From Gammaproteobacteria bacterium (GTDB taxonomy: Bacteria > Pseudomonadota > Gammaproteobacteria > Arenicellales > Poriferihabitantaceae), in NCBI GenBank assembly GCA_030432755.1, contig JAUILZ010000032.1, forward strand, positions 1 to 35,903: a DNA stretch of 35,903 bases, written 5' to 3'. Below the pieces are notes generated by a model. That model did not search any database, was not told where the DNA came from, and saw only the letters and a program-made list of their open reading frames with translations. Positions 27,078-35,354 of this stretch are shown piece by piece (positions within the stretch are counted from its first letter, which is position 1; the number at the start of each line of letters is the position of its first letter). A program made the translations under genes and the position numbers.

Positions 27078-28805
27078 TTATTGCCAGCCCTTGATCAGGT
27101 CCTCGTAGGCGATGGTCTCGCCCTGGGGCTTCTCGTCCACCTTGGGCTTGGGCGCGCCCGGCTGGTCCAGCCAGTGCTGCGGATCCATCTCCTCGTTGAG
27201 ACGCGGGCCACAACCACCGTAGACGTTGGCCGCCTCGTCCGCCGCCTGCATCCGCGCCATGACCTGGTCCATCTCGCTCGCGAGACGGTCCAAGGCCTCC
27301 TGGGGCGTAAACGCGCCGGAGTTCACGTCACCGATCTGCTGCCACCAGATCTGGGCCAGCTTCGGATAGTCCGGCACGTTGATGCCGGTGGGCGACCAGC
27401 GTACGCGGTCCGGGGAGCGGTAGAACTCCACCAGTCCGCCCAGCTTCGGCGCGCGCTCGGTAAATGACTCGTGGTTGATGGTCGTATCGCGGATGAAGGT
27501 CAGGCCGACATGGCTCTTCTTCACGTCCACGGTCTTGGAGGTCACGAACTGGGCATAGAGCCAGGCGGCCTTGCGGCGATCCACCGGGGTGGACTCGAAC
27601 AGTGTCCAGGAACCTGCGTCCTGGTAGCCGAGCTTCTGCCCGTCCTCCCAGTAGGGGCCATGGGGAGAGGGCGCCATCCGCCAGAGCGGGTTGCCATCGT
27701 CATCCACGGTGTTGTTGCCCTCGCTTTTCGGCGCCACCATGGACGCGGTGAACGCGGTGTACCAGAAGATCTGCTGCGCCACGTTGCCCTGGGAAAGCGC
27801 CGGCAATGACTGGTAGAAGTCATAGCTCGCGGCCCCGGGCGGCGCATACTGGCGCAGCCACTCGTCCCACTTGCGTATCGCGTAGACGGCGGCCGGGCCA
27901 TTGGCGGCGCCGCCCCGGGAGACGCTGGCGCCCACCGGGTTACAGGTACCCTCTTCCATGCGGATGCCCCACTCGTCCACCGGCACGCCGTTCGGCAGCC
28001 CCTTGTCGCCGGCCCCCGCCATGGACAACCAGGCGTCGGTCATGCGCCAGCCGAGGTCGGGGGCGCGCTTGCCGTAGTCCATGTGACCATAGACCTGGAC
28101 GCCGTCGATCTCCTTGACGTCTTCCGAGAAGAACTGGGCAATGTCCTCGTAGGCGGACCAGTTCACCGGCACGCCAAGGTCATAGCCGTACTTCTCCTTG
28201 AAGCGCGCCTGCAGGTCCTCGCGGTCGAACCAGTCCTTGCGGAACCAGTAGAGGTTGGCGAACTGCTGGTCCGGCAACTGGTAGAGCTTGCCGTCCGGAC
28301 CGGTGGTGAATGACTTGCCGACGAAGTCGTCCACGTCCAGGCCCGGGTTGGTGACATCCGCGCCCTCGCCCGCCATCCAGTCGCTCAGGTTGACCGCGAG
28401 CTGCAGGCGGGAATGGGTGCCGATCAGGTCCGAGTCGTTGATGTAGGCGTCGTACAGGTTACGTCCGGTCTGCATCTGGGTCTGCACCGCCTGCACCACC
28501 TCGCCCTCGCCGAGCAACTGGTGATTGACCTTGATGCCGGTGATTTCCTCGAAGGCGGTGGCGAGCGTCTTGGACTCGTACTCGTGGGTGGGAATGGTTT
28601 CCGACAGCACGTTGATCTCCATGCCGGAGAACGGCGCCGCGGCGTTGATGAACCATTCCATTTCCGCCATCTGCTCGTCCTTCGACAGCGATGATGGCTG
28701 GAACTCGTCGTTGATCCATTTTTCCGCCTCGGCCGTGCCGGCGTAGGCGGGTCCCTGGACCATGAAAGTCGCCAACGTCGCGGCGACCACGATTTTCAGC
28801 TTCAT
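27078..28805 (-). CDS. glpV: Glycerol ABC transporter periplasmic substrate-binding protein
   Basis: Exported binding protein that delivers substrate to GlpP/GlpQ, 575 residues from ATG 28805 with GAGGA before it. It has a signal peptide (MKLKIVVAATLATFMVQGPAYA, cleavage after AYA near 22). The mature part fits the extracellular solute-binding family 1 fold but is larger than sugar-binding relatives (about 400-450), as in the glycerol-type transporters. Glycerol is inferred from the surrounding glpK, glpD, glpR and glpU-like genes. It is first gene of the minus-strand array, divergent from glpK. Confidence 0.9.
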   Translation of the reverse strand: MKLKIVVAATLATFMVQGPAYAGTAEAEKWINDEFQPSSLSKDEQMAEMEWFINAAAPFSGMEINVLSETIPTHEYESKTLATAFEEITGIKVNHQLLGEGEVVQAVQTQMQTGRNLYDAYINDSDLIGTHSRLQLAVNLSDWMAGEGADVTNPGLDVDDFVGKSFTTGPDGKLYQLPDQQFANLYWFRKDWFDREDLQARFKEKYGYDLGVPVNWSAYEDIAQFFSEDVKEIDGVQVYGHMDYGKRAPDLGWRMTDAWLSMAGAGDKGLPNGVPVDEWGIRMEEGTCNPVGASVSRGGAANGPAAVYAIRKWDEWLRQYAPPGAASYDFYQSLPALSQGNVAQQIFWYTAFTASMVAPKSEGNNTVDDDGNPLWRMAPSPHGPYWEDGQKLGYQDAGSWTLFESTPVDRRKAAWLYAQFVTSKTVDVKKSHVGLTFIRDTTINHESFTERAPKLGGLVEFYRSPDRVRWSPTGINVPDYPKLAQIWWQQIGDVNSGAFTPQEALDRLASEMDQVMARMQAADEAANVYGGCGPRLNEEMDPQHWLDQPGAPKPKVDEKPQGETIAYEDLIKGWQ

Positions 28806-28902
28806 GGGGATTCCTCTATTGGTGAGTTTGTTTGTATCTACCGTCTCTACCCGGGGGCGAACGGTTGGTTGAAAGAGATCAACGCGAGGAGGCTATCACA
28901 AG

Positions 28903-28935
28903 CGAAAACGAAAAATTCAACAAATTTTGTTTTCG
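28903..28935. promoter_or_regulatory. Candidate GlpR operator 1
   Basis: CGAAAACGAAAA (28903-28914) is two tandem copies of CGAAAA; its complement TTTTCGTTTTCG resembles known DeoR-family half-sites. An inverted copy GTTTTCG (28929-28935) completes an inverted repeat with CGAAAAC (28903-28909), with an AT-rich centre that is itself nearly palindromic. The sequence is visible; GlpR binding is inference. Confidence 0.5.
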
Positions 28936-28962
28936 TATGAAAATATTATTTCGGGAAAAATG

Positions 28963-28991
28963 TTCACTTTGGATGCCTTCGAAAGAATATT
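28963..28991 (+). promoter_or_regulatory. Possible glpK promoter
   Basis: TTCACT (28963-28968) and AATATT (28986-28991) are separated by 17 bases and each match four of six positions of the sigma-70 consensus. The position, about 150 bases before the glpK start, leaves a leader containing the second candidate operator. Weak evidence. Confidence 0.25.
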
Positions 28992-29011
28992 GTCGAAAAA
29001 TCACGATGATA

Positions 29012-29029
29012 CGAACGAACCCTCGTTCG
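29012..29029. promoter_or_regulatory. Candidate GlpR operator 2
   Basis: CGAACGA (29012-29018), ACCC, TCGTTCG (29023-29029) is a perfect 7-4-7 inverted repeat built from the CGAAC/GTTCG words that also occur in E. coli GlpR operators, although there the half-sites face the other way. It lies downstream of the possible glpK promoter, a position suited to repression, and could alternatively form an RNA hairpin in the leader. Confidence 0.45.
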
Positions 29030-29138
29030 CACATGAGCAATTGTCACAATGCCGCGTCGGCAGGGTCCGGCAACGCCCTTGCGCCCCGTGCCCGCTTGCA
29101 CGGAGAATGCCCGCAAAAAAGACACACCCGCCCACGCC

Positions 29139-30617
29139 ATGACCGACACCATCCTTGCCATAGACCAGGGCACCACCAGTTCGCGCGCGATCGTGTTCAA
29201 GCCGGACGGCACCATCAGGGCTTCCTCGCAGTACGAGTTTCCCCAGCACTACCCGAAGGATGGCTGGGTCGAACACGCGCCGTCGGATATCTGGGATACC
29301 TGCCTGCGCGCGGCACGCGACGTGTTGCGCCAGGCCGGCGACCGGGTGGCAACGGTGGGCATTACCAACCAGCGCGAAACCACCCTTGTCTGGGATCGCA
29401 AGACCGGCGAGCCGCTCTACAACGCCATCGTCTGGCAGGACCGCCGCACCGCGGATCACTGCGCCCGCATCAGCGCTGAAGGACACGACGCCGATATCGC
29501 CGCGCGTACCGGACTCCTGCTGGACGCCTACTTCTCCGCCACCAAGATCGCCTGGATCCTCGACAACGTCGACGGCGCGCGCGAGCGCGCGACGCGCGGC
29601 GAACTGGCATTCGGCACCGTGGACTGCTACCTGGTCTGGCGTCTGACCGGCGGCAAGGTGCACGCCACCGACGCCACAAACGCCAGCCGCACACTACTGT
29701 TCAACATCCATACGCAGCAATGGGACGACGACCTGCTTGAGATCTTTTCGATTCCGCGTTCCCTGCTGCCGGAGGTGCGCGACAGCGCCGGCGAGTACGG
29801 TGTCACCGACGAGGCGGTACTCGGCAGGACGCTGCCCATCGGTGGCGTGGTGGGCGACCAGCAGGGCGCACTGTTCGGCCAGGCCTGCTTTGCACCGGGG
29901 ATGGTCAAGAGCACCTACGGCACCGGCTGCTTCATGGTGATGAATACCGGCGAGAAACCGGTGGTTTCCAGCCATCGACTCCTGACCACCGTTGGCTATC
30001 GTCTCGACGGCAAGGTGACCTACGCCCTGGAAGGCTCGATATTCAACGCCGGCACCGCGGTGCAATGGGTCCGCGACGGCCTGCAACTCATCTCCCACGT
30101 GCGCGAGATCAAGGACCTGCTGGCCACCACAGCCGGCAACGACGGGGTCTACATGGTGCCGGCCTTCACCGGCCTCGGCGCGCCACACTGGGATCCCCAT
30201 GCACGCGGCGCGGTGCTTGGCATCACCCGCAACACCGGGATCGCGCATTTCGTCCGCGCGGCGCTGGAGGCGGTGTGTTACCAGACCCGGGAACTGGTGG
30301 AAGCCATGGCGGCGGACTGTGGCCAGCCACTGGAACGCCTGCGGGTGGACGGTGGCATGGTGGCCAATGACTGGATGCTGCAATTCCTCGCCGACATCCT
30401 CGACACCGTGGTGGAAAGGCCCGTGGTTATAGAGACCACCGCCCTCGGCGCGGCGTACCTGGCGGGGCTTCAACAGGGAATCTATCCGTCGCTCGAGGCG
30501 GTTTCCGACAACTGGCGCGAGTCGCGACGATTCAATGCCGATATGCCGCCGGAGACCCGCCGCGCCCTGATCGCCGGCTGGGATGACGCCATCGCGCGGG
30601 TGAAGTCGAGCGCCTGA
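29139..30617 (+). CDS. glpK: Glycerol kinase
   Basis: ATP-dependent phosphorylation of glycerol to glycerol-3-phosphate, trapping it in the cell. It is 492 residues from ATG 29139 ([20 protein letters not shown]). The FGGY-family features are intact: N-terminal ATP loop DQGTTSSR, substrate segment TNQRETT and [17 protein letters not shown], and the C-terminal [18 protein letters not shown]. The length is close to E. coli GlpK (502). It is divergent from glpV and convergent with the caspase-like gene, whose stop is only 10 bases away. Confidence 0.98.
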   Translation: MTDTILAIDQGTTSSRAIVFKPDGTIRASSQYEFPQHYPKDGWVEHAPSDIWDTCLRAARDVLRQAGDRVATVGITNQRETTLVWDRKTGEPLYNAIVWQDRRTADHCARISAEGHDADIAARTGLLLDAYFSATKIAWILDNVDGARERATRGELAFGTVDCYLVWRLTGGKVHATDATNASRTLLFNIHTQQWDDDLLEIFSIPRSLLPEVRDSAGEYGVTDEAVLGRTLPIGGVVGDQQGALFGQACFAPGMVKSTYGTGCFMVMNTGEKPVVSSHRLLTTVGYRLDGKVTYALEGSIFNAGTAVQWVRDGLQLISHVREIKDLLATTAGNDGVYMVPAFTGLGAPHWDPHARGAVLGITRNTGIAHFVRAALEAVCYQTRELVEAMAADCGQPLERLRVDGGMVANDWMLQFLADILDTVVERPVVIETTALGAAYLAGLQQGIYPSLEAVSDNWRESRRFNADMPPETRRALIAGWDDAIARVKSSA

Positions 30618-30626
30618 ACGTTGCCT

Positions 30627-31931
30627 TCATCCAGTCGGTACGGGCCCGAGTTCGAGCAGTAGCGTTCGTTCGCCAAACTTGACCTGCCCGCCCAGGTAGC
30701 TGCCCTCGAGTCGCAGCATGCCGGATCCCCGGCAGCCCGGGTGGGTCAGCACGAAGCGTAGGCCATCGGGCCCGATCGGCATGAGCCGTCCGCCGGCCAG
30801 GCCGCAGGCGACGGGTAGCTCGCCGTAGTTGATCAATCGGGAAATCTCCACGTCATAGCCGCCGTCAGCAGTCGGCGAAAGACGCAGTGTGACCTCTGCG
30901 CCGGGCCCGGAACCGGCACGGAACGCACCCCGCCATACAGCCGGTATTGCCTCGGCGGCAGGCGCCGCGCTCCCCAGGGCCGTTTCCCCGGTTGATGGTT
31001 CGGTCGCGGCAGACGGTTTCGATTCGGCTTGTGAGACTGCAGGCGTAGTCGACGCACGCGCGACCTGCGTGGGACTGGTCGTTTTTTCTACCGGCGCCGC
31101 CGAGACGGTCTCCTGCGCCGGTTCAGGCAAGACCGTGTCGACCGTTTCCGGGGGGGTACTGGCAGCGGGCTCTCCGGATTGCGCCAGCGGATTGAAATAG
31201 AAATCACCCGTGAGCGAAGCATGAAACCACGGCTGCTGTTGACCGCCGGTATCCTGGCGCACGCCCTTGACCACGTTCTGCAGCATCAACAGCACGTGCT
31301 CCGGTGTCGTGATCTCCCGCAGCAGGTTGGCGGTGAACGGGCTGTTGCGCCCGGCGCCGTCGCTCGCCACCTTGCCCGGACTGGCGGCATAGACGATGAG
31401 TGAGCCCTCGGGCGTATCGCTCGGCGCGAGCCCGCGGCTCATCGAGCGGGAGAAACCGCGGAACGGATTGTCGCGGCAGGCGTCGATGAAGAACAGGTTC
31501 ACCGGGTTGCCGGCATCGCCGGCCATGGCGGTAACGTATTCGAGAGTCAGCGTCTCGAGATCCAGATCGGGTACATCCTGCAGGTCCGCCGCGGTGGGGA
31601 TGAGGTAATTTTCACCGCCGACCTGCACCGCGTGACCGGCATAGAAGAACAGCCCCACGCTGTCTTCACCCGCGGCAAGGGCCTCGCGCCACGCGCGCAC
31701 CACGTCACGAAATTCGCCCCGGGTGCGTATGTCCCGGTGCAGCATGACGTCGAAGCCGATGCGCGAGAGAACCGCCGCCAGGTCTTCGGCGTCGTTGGTG
31801 GTGTTGTCCAGTTCCGTGGTCTTTTCATAGCGGGCATTTCCCACCACCAGGGCGATCCTGTCCGACGCAAGGGCGTTCGTACCCGAAGCCCATGAAGACA
31901 ACAGCAGGCATATCAATACGATGATTCTCAC
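30627..31931 (-). CDS. Secreted caspase-like (peptidase C14) protein
   Basis: Predicted exported cysteine peptidase of the caspase/metacaspase clan, 434 residues, starting at GTG 31931. A signal peptide (about 1-22, ending NALA) is followed by the p20-like domain (about 24-250). The catalytic dyad is visible: His100 in FFYAGHAVQ and Cys152 in FIDACRDNPF. A Pro/Thr/Ala/Glu-rich linker (about 255-330) leads to a C-terminal region of about 100 residues (WRGAFRAG to the end) with beta-strand-like pattern that I do not recognise. Substrate and role are unknown; bacterial homologues are called metacaspases or orthocaspases. Divergent from the MscS gene. Confidence 0.85.
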   Translation of the reverse strand: MRIIVLICLLLSSWASGTNALASDRIALVVGNARYEKTTELDNTTNDAEDLAAVLSRIGFDVMLHRDIRTRGEFRDVVRAWREALAAGEDSVGLFFYAGHAVQVGGENYLIPTAADLQDVPDLDLETLTLEYVTAMAGDAGNPVNLFFIDACRDNPFRGFSRSMSRGLAPSDTPEGSLIVYAASPGKVASDGAGRNSPFTANLLREITTPEHVLLMLQNVVKGVRQDTGGQQQPWFHASLTGDFYFNPLAQSGEPAASTPPETVDTVLPEPAQETVSAAPVEKTTSPTQVARASTTPAVSQAESKPSAATEPSTGETALGSAAPAAEAIPAVWRGAFRAGSGPGAEVTLRLSPTADGGYDVEISRLINYGELPVACGLAGGRLMPIGPDGLRFVLTHPGCRGSGMLRLEGSYLGGQVKFGERTLLLELGPVPTG

Positions 31932-32082
31932 TGGATGACTAACGACGTCGACGGCAAATGGTTTTACCCGTTTATTCTACCCGTCGGCGCTGGTACATGA
32001 GTGCGTATCGCGTTGTCTCCCGCGTGAACCATGTTAGAGTGAGTTTCCGATGCCAACGTGATAGACCCGGCCTGTCCGCCGC
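31932..32082. promoter_or_regulatory. Divergent caspase-like / mscS intergenic region
   Basis: 151 bases between two gene starts. A possible plus-strand promoter is TTGTCT (32013-32018), 16 bases, TAGAGT (32035-32040), each four of six to consensus, about 40 bases before the MscS gene start. No clear element was found for the minus-strand gene. Confidence 0.3.
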
Positions 32083-33411
32083 ATGCCCGAAACACTGCAA
32101 CCGCTGATCGACTGGCTGCTCCACATGGGGGACAGGCTGGTGCAACCCTGGGTGCTATACCAGATGGGCATCATCCTCCTGGCTTATGCTGCTTCCATTC
32201 TTCTTGCGCGCCGCCTGGAACCACGCTTCGAGGCTCGTGTACGCCAGGTGCGTGGCAAGCCCGGACTGATACGCCTGCTCGCCGCCCTGCTGCGCAGCAC
32301 GCGCTGGATCATCCTCGCCATTCTGCTGCTGGTGACCTGGTACGCCATGCACCACCTCACCTGGCCGAGTCGCAGCTACCTGATCGGCATTGCCGCCCGT
32401 CTCGTGCTCGCCTGGCTGGTGATCACGGTACTGTCGAAGATCATACGCAACCGCACTCTGTCGCGGCTGGTTGAGTTGGCAGGGTGGAGCGTGGTGGCGC
32501 TGGGGCTGCTGGGTCAGCTCGGCAACGTCGCCAACGCGCTGGAGTCGGTATCTTTTACCGTGGGCGAATTCCATATTTCCCTGTGGAAACTGCTCAAGGG
32601 ACTGGTTTTGACGGTGGGCCTGCTTTGGCTTGCCAACGCCCTGGGTCGGTCTCTCGACCGCCGGCTCAACAACATGGACGACCTGACACCGTCGCTCCGG
32701 GTGCTCACCGGCAAGATCGTCCATATCCTGCTGTTGGTGATGGCGGTGCTGATCGCAATCAACAGTATCGGTATCGACCTCACCGCGCTGACAATATTCT
32801 CCGGCGCCCTCGGCGTCGGTATCGGGTTTGGCCTGCAGAAGGTGGTGTCGAACTTTATCTCCGGCATCATCATCCTGCTCGACAAGTCGATCAAGCCGGG
32901 CGACACCATCACGCTCGGCGATACCTTCGGCTGGATACGCGAACTGCGTGCGCGCTTCGTCTCGGTCGTTACCCGCGACGGCCGCGAGTACCTGATTCCC
33001 AACGAGGACTTCATCACCCAGCAGGTGGTCAACTGGTCCTTTACCGACAAGCTGGTGCGTCTCGACGTGCCCTTCGGCGTGGCCTATGACAGCGATCCGC
33101 ACGAGGTCAGCCGGCTCGCCATCGCCGCCTGCGGCAGTGTAGACAGGGTTTCCCCGGTAAAGGCGCCGGTGTGCTGGATGACCGAATTCGGCGATTCCTC
33201 GCTCAATTTTCTTCTCCGCTTCTGGATCGACGATCCGGAAAACGGGCTCACCAATATCCGCGGCAAGGTACTGCTCGCCCTGTGGGATGCGTTCAGGGAG
33301 CACAGCGTTGGAATTCCCTTCCCACATCGCGAGATCATCTTCAGGAACGAGCTACCGGCCACAGTAAGCATGACGCGGGGACCCGAAGAATCCGGTTCCA
33401 CCGAACAATGA
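32083..33411 (+). CDS. MscS-family mechanosensitive channel
   Basis: Inner-membrane channel that opens under tension to release solutes at osmotic downshock. It is 442 residues from ATG 32083, longer than E. coli MscS (286), with about three extra N-terminal membrane segments (about 22-40, 68-90, 100-125). The pore-lining helix and following MscS signature are clear (IFSGALGVGIGFGLQKVV, then NFISGIIILLDKSIKPGD), followed by the beta domain (VSVVTRDGREYLIPNEDF) and the alpha/beta C-terminal domain. Convergent with the acyl-CoA ligase gene, 31 bases away. Which paralogue group it belongs to cannot be told here. Confidence 0.93.
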   Translation: MPETLQPLIDWLLHMGDRLVQPWVLYQMGIILLAYAASILLARRLEPRFEARVRQVRGKPGLIRLLAALLRSTRWIILAILLLVTWYAMHHLTWPSRSYLIGIAARLVLAWLVITVLSKIIRNRTLSRLVELAGWSVVALGLLGQLGNVANALESVSFTVGEFHISLWKLLKGLVLTVGLLWLANALGRSLDRRLNNMDDLTPSLRVLTGKIVHILLLVMAVLIAINSIGIDLTALTIFSGALGVGIGFGLQKVVSNFISGIIILLDKSIKPGDTITLGDTFGWIRELRARFVSVVTRDGREYLIPNEDFITQQVVNWSFTDKLVRLDVPFGVAYDSDPHEVSRLAIAACGSVDRVSPVKAPVCWMTEFGDSSLNFLLRFWIDDPENGLTNIRGKVLLALWDAFREHSVGIPFPHREIIFRNELPATVSMTRGPEESGSTEQ

Positions 33412-33442
33412 CCCTCCCTCTCGGAAACGCGCAGGCTCCCCC

Positions 33443-35068
33443 TCAGATCGCCGCTCCGCTCCCACTTTCCACCAGCGTGTCGAGCATCTCCTGACGAAGC
33501 AGGTGTTTCTGGATCTTGCCTACGGAGGTTCTTGGCAGCGAGCTTCTGAAGATCACCTCCCCTGGTACGCGGAAGCTGGCAAGACGTTCGGCGCAGAACT
33601 CGATCAGTTCGTTCTCACTGGCCATCGCATCCTGGTGCAACACCACCACCGCAACGATGCGTTCATCGCGCATGGCGTCGGGCAGCCCGATCACCGCGGA
33701 TTCAAACACCGCGGGATGCTGCAGCAACACGTTCTCAACCTCTCCCGCGGACACGTTTTCTCCCGAACGCTTGATCATGTCCTTTTTCCGGTCGACGAAT
33801 CGGAAGTAGCCTTCTTCATCCTGCACGGCGTTATCGCCGGTATGCAACCAACCATCCCGGATGGTCTCGGTGGTGGCGGCATCATTGCAAAAATAACCCG
33901 CCATGATGGTCTTGCCGGGCTCTCCCTGGACCACGATCTCCCCCACCTTTCCGGCTTCAACCGGTACGCCCTCGTCGTCCACCAGGCGCACGTTGTATCC
34001 ACCGGCGGGCAGTCCCACGGTGTGGTTGCGCCGTTCTCCGTGGAGCGGGTTGATGAGCGGGGGGCCCATGGTCTCGGTCATGCCCCAGAGCTGGCAGAGC
34101 GGCGCGTGAAAGCGACGATCCCAATTCGCCATCTCGCTTGCCTCAAGGCCCTGGGCGTAGAGCACGATCCTGAGCAAGTTGTCCTGGTGGTCCGGATTTT
34201 CCGGCTGCGCCAGGAGCATGCGCATCGGCGCGGCAAAAAGGCTCGCCACGGTGCATTCGTACTCGATGCATTTGTCGAAGTAGCGGCTCGCACTGAAGCG
34301 GTCCATGAGCGCGATGCTGGCGCCGCGCAGGAGCGCGCTCATGGTGGAGTAGTACTGCGCGTTGCCGTGAAACAACGGCAATACGACGTACTGGCGATCG
34401 TCGCCGGTGAGCGCCACCGCATCCGCCACCGTCTCGCCTGCCTTGAGGTAGTTGGCATGGGTAACCATCACCCCCTTGGGCTTCGAGGTGGTGCCGGAGG
34501 TGTACATGATCGCGGCGAGGTCCTCGGCTTCGACCCTGCAGGACACCGCCTCCGGACTGAAACCATCGAGCGTCGCCTCGAGCGAGCCCGTGGCAGGCGT
34601 ATCGGTGTACGGATCGCAATGGATAACGCGTTCTAGCCGTTCGAGTTGCCGGCTACAGCTCGCAAGCTGTTCCGCATGCCCGGAGGCGCAGAATGCAAAC
34701 CGCGATCCGGAATGCCCGAGCAGCCAGGTCATCTCGTCGGTGCTGGCAAGGACGTTGGTGGGCATCATCACCGCGCCGATGCGCGCGCCGGCAAACCACA
34801 ACAGGAGGAACGTCGGCGCGTTGGGCAAATGCACGTTGAACACGTCTCCGGGACCGAGGCCCAGGTCCAGCAGGTAGCGAGCGGTCTGGTTGACGCGTGC
34901 ATTGAATGCGGCGTAGGTCAGCGAATGCCTCCACGACGACAAACCTCTCTCGTCGTCCTCCTGGCGCTCGAAAATCAGGAACGGCCTATCGGCGTGGCGT
35001 TCGGCCTGGCGGGTGAGCAGTTCGGAAACGGTCAACGGCGCCTGGTCGGGGCTAACGGCCGTGTTCAT
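33443..35068 (-). CDS. AMP-forming acyl-CoA ligase, CaiC-like
   Basis: Activates a carboxylic acid to its CoA thioester through an acyl-adenylate. It is 541 residues from ATG 35068. The P-loop is YTSGTTSKPKG (189-199; Ser replaces the usual Gly). LWGMTET, DGWLHTGD and RKKDMIKRSGENVSAGEVE follow, and the C-terminal catalytic Lys518 is in VGKIQK. Overall it resembles crotonobetaine/carnitine-CoA ligase CaiC and related medium or aromatic acid ligases. The divergent BCCT transporter supports a carnitine or betaine-type substrate, but other fatty or organic acids remain possible. Confidence 0.85.
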   Translation of the reverse strand: MNTAVSPDQAPLTVSELLTRQAERHADRPFLIFERQEDDERGLSSWRHSLTYAAFNARVNQTARYLLDLGLGPGDVFNVHLPNAPTFLLLWFAGARIGAVMMPTNVLASTDEMTWLLGHSGSRFAFCASGHAEQLASCSRQLERLERVIHCDPYTDTPATGSLEATLDGFSPEAVSCRVEAEDLAAIMYTSGTTSKPKGVMVTHANYLKAGETVADAVALTGDDRQYVVLPLFHGNAQYYSTMSALLRGASIALMDRFSASRYFDKCIEYECTVASLFAAPMRMLLAQPENPDHQDNLLRIVLYAQGLEASEMANWDRRFHAPLCQLWGMTETMGPPLINPLHGERRNHTVGLPAGGYNVRLVDDEGVPVEAGKVGEIVVQGEPGKTIMAGYFCNDAATTETIRDGWLHTGDNAVQDEEGYFRFVDRKKDMIKRSGENVSAGEVENVLLQHPAVFESAVIGLPDAMRDERIVAVVVLHQDAMASENELIEFCAERLASFRVPGEVIFRSSLPRTSVGKIQKHLLRQEMLDTLVESGSGAAI

Positions 35069-35354
35069 TTCATGAGGTGGGATGGACCGGGGCGAGCAGT
35101 ATATACGCCGGCGGCGCGCCCTCTCGATGCTCCCGGATTCAGGCAATGCCGGCCGACCGGATAGCCCGCGGGACTTCCTGGCAACCGGCCGGCGGGATAA
35201 CTATTTGTTTTTACTATGCTATTTATCATACCAGAACGATGCGTCCCGATCTGTTACAACTCGAGGCAGGAAGTGCGAGTCGTTCATGAACAAGAAATAT
35301 GAGTAGCGAAGGCCTAGAGTCGCCCCGAATAACCAGACCAAGAGAGGATCAAGT
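35069..35354. promoter_or_regulatory. Divergent acyl-CoA ligase / BCCT transporter control region
   Basis: 286 bases without a gene. An AT-rich patch at about 35199-35230 (including TTGTTT and TATCAT) is the likely promoter area, but I could not place a -35/-10 pair with normal spacing. A 10-bp palindrome GTTCATGAAC is at 35282-35291. A ribosome site GAGAGGA (35342-35348) lies six bases before the transporter ATG. Confidence 0.4.

Larger units (their letters stand above)
28806..29138. promoter_or_regulatory. Divergent glpV / glpK control region
   Basis: 333 bases without a convincing gene. The middle part (about 28900-29010) is strongly AT-rich, unlike the neighbouring genes, and is rich in TTCG/CGAA words and inverted repeats, as expected for operators of a DeoR-type regulator. 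It must hold promoters for both glpV (-) and glpK (+). Open frames crossing it read through repeats and lack coding character. Confidence 0.75.

Noticed and set aside
28832..29479. 215-codon plus-strand frame crossing the glpV-glpK gap
   Set aside because: Reads through the AT-rich repeats and then glpK out of frame; no coding character or ribosome site.
33503..34636. 377-codon open frame on the plus strand opposite the acyl-CoA ligase
   Set aside because: Shadow of a gene with all adenylate-forming motifs on the minus strand.
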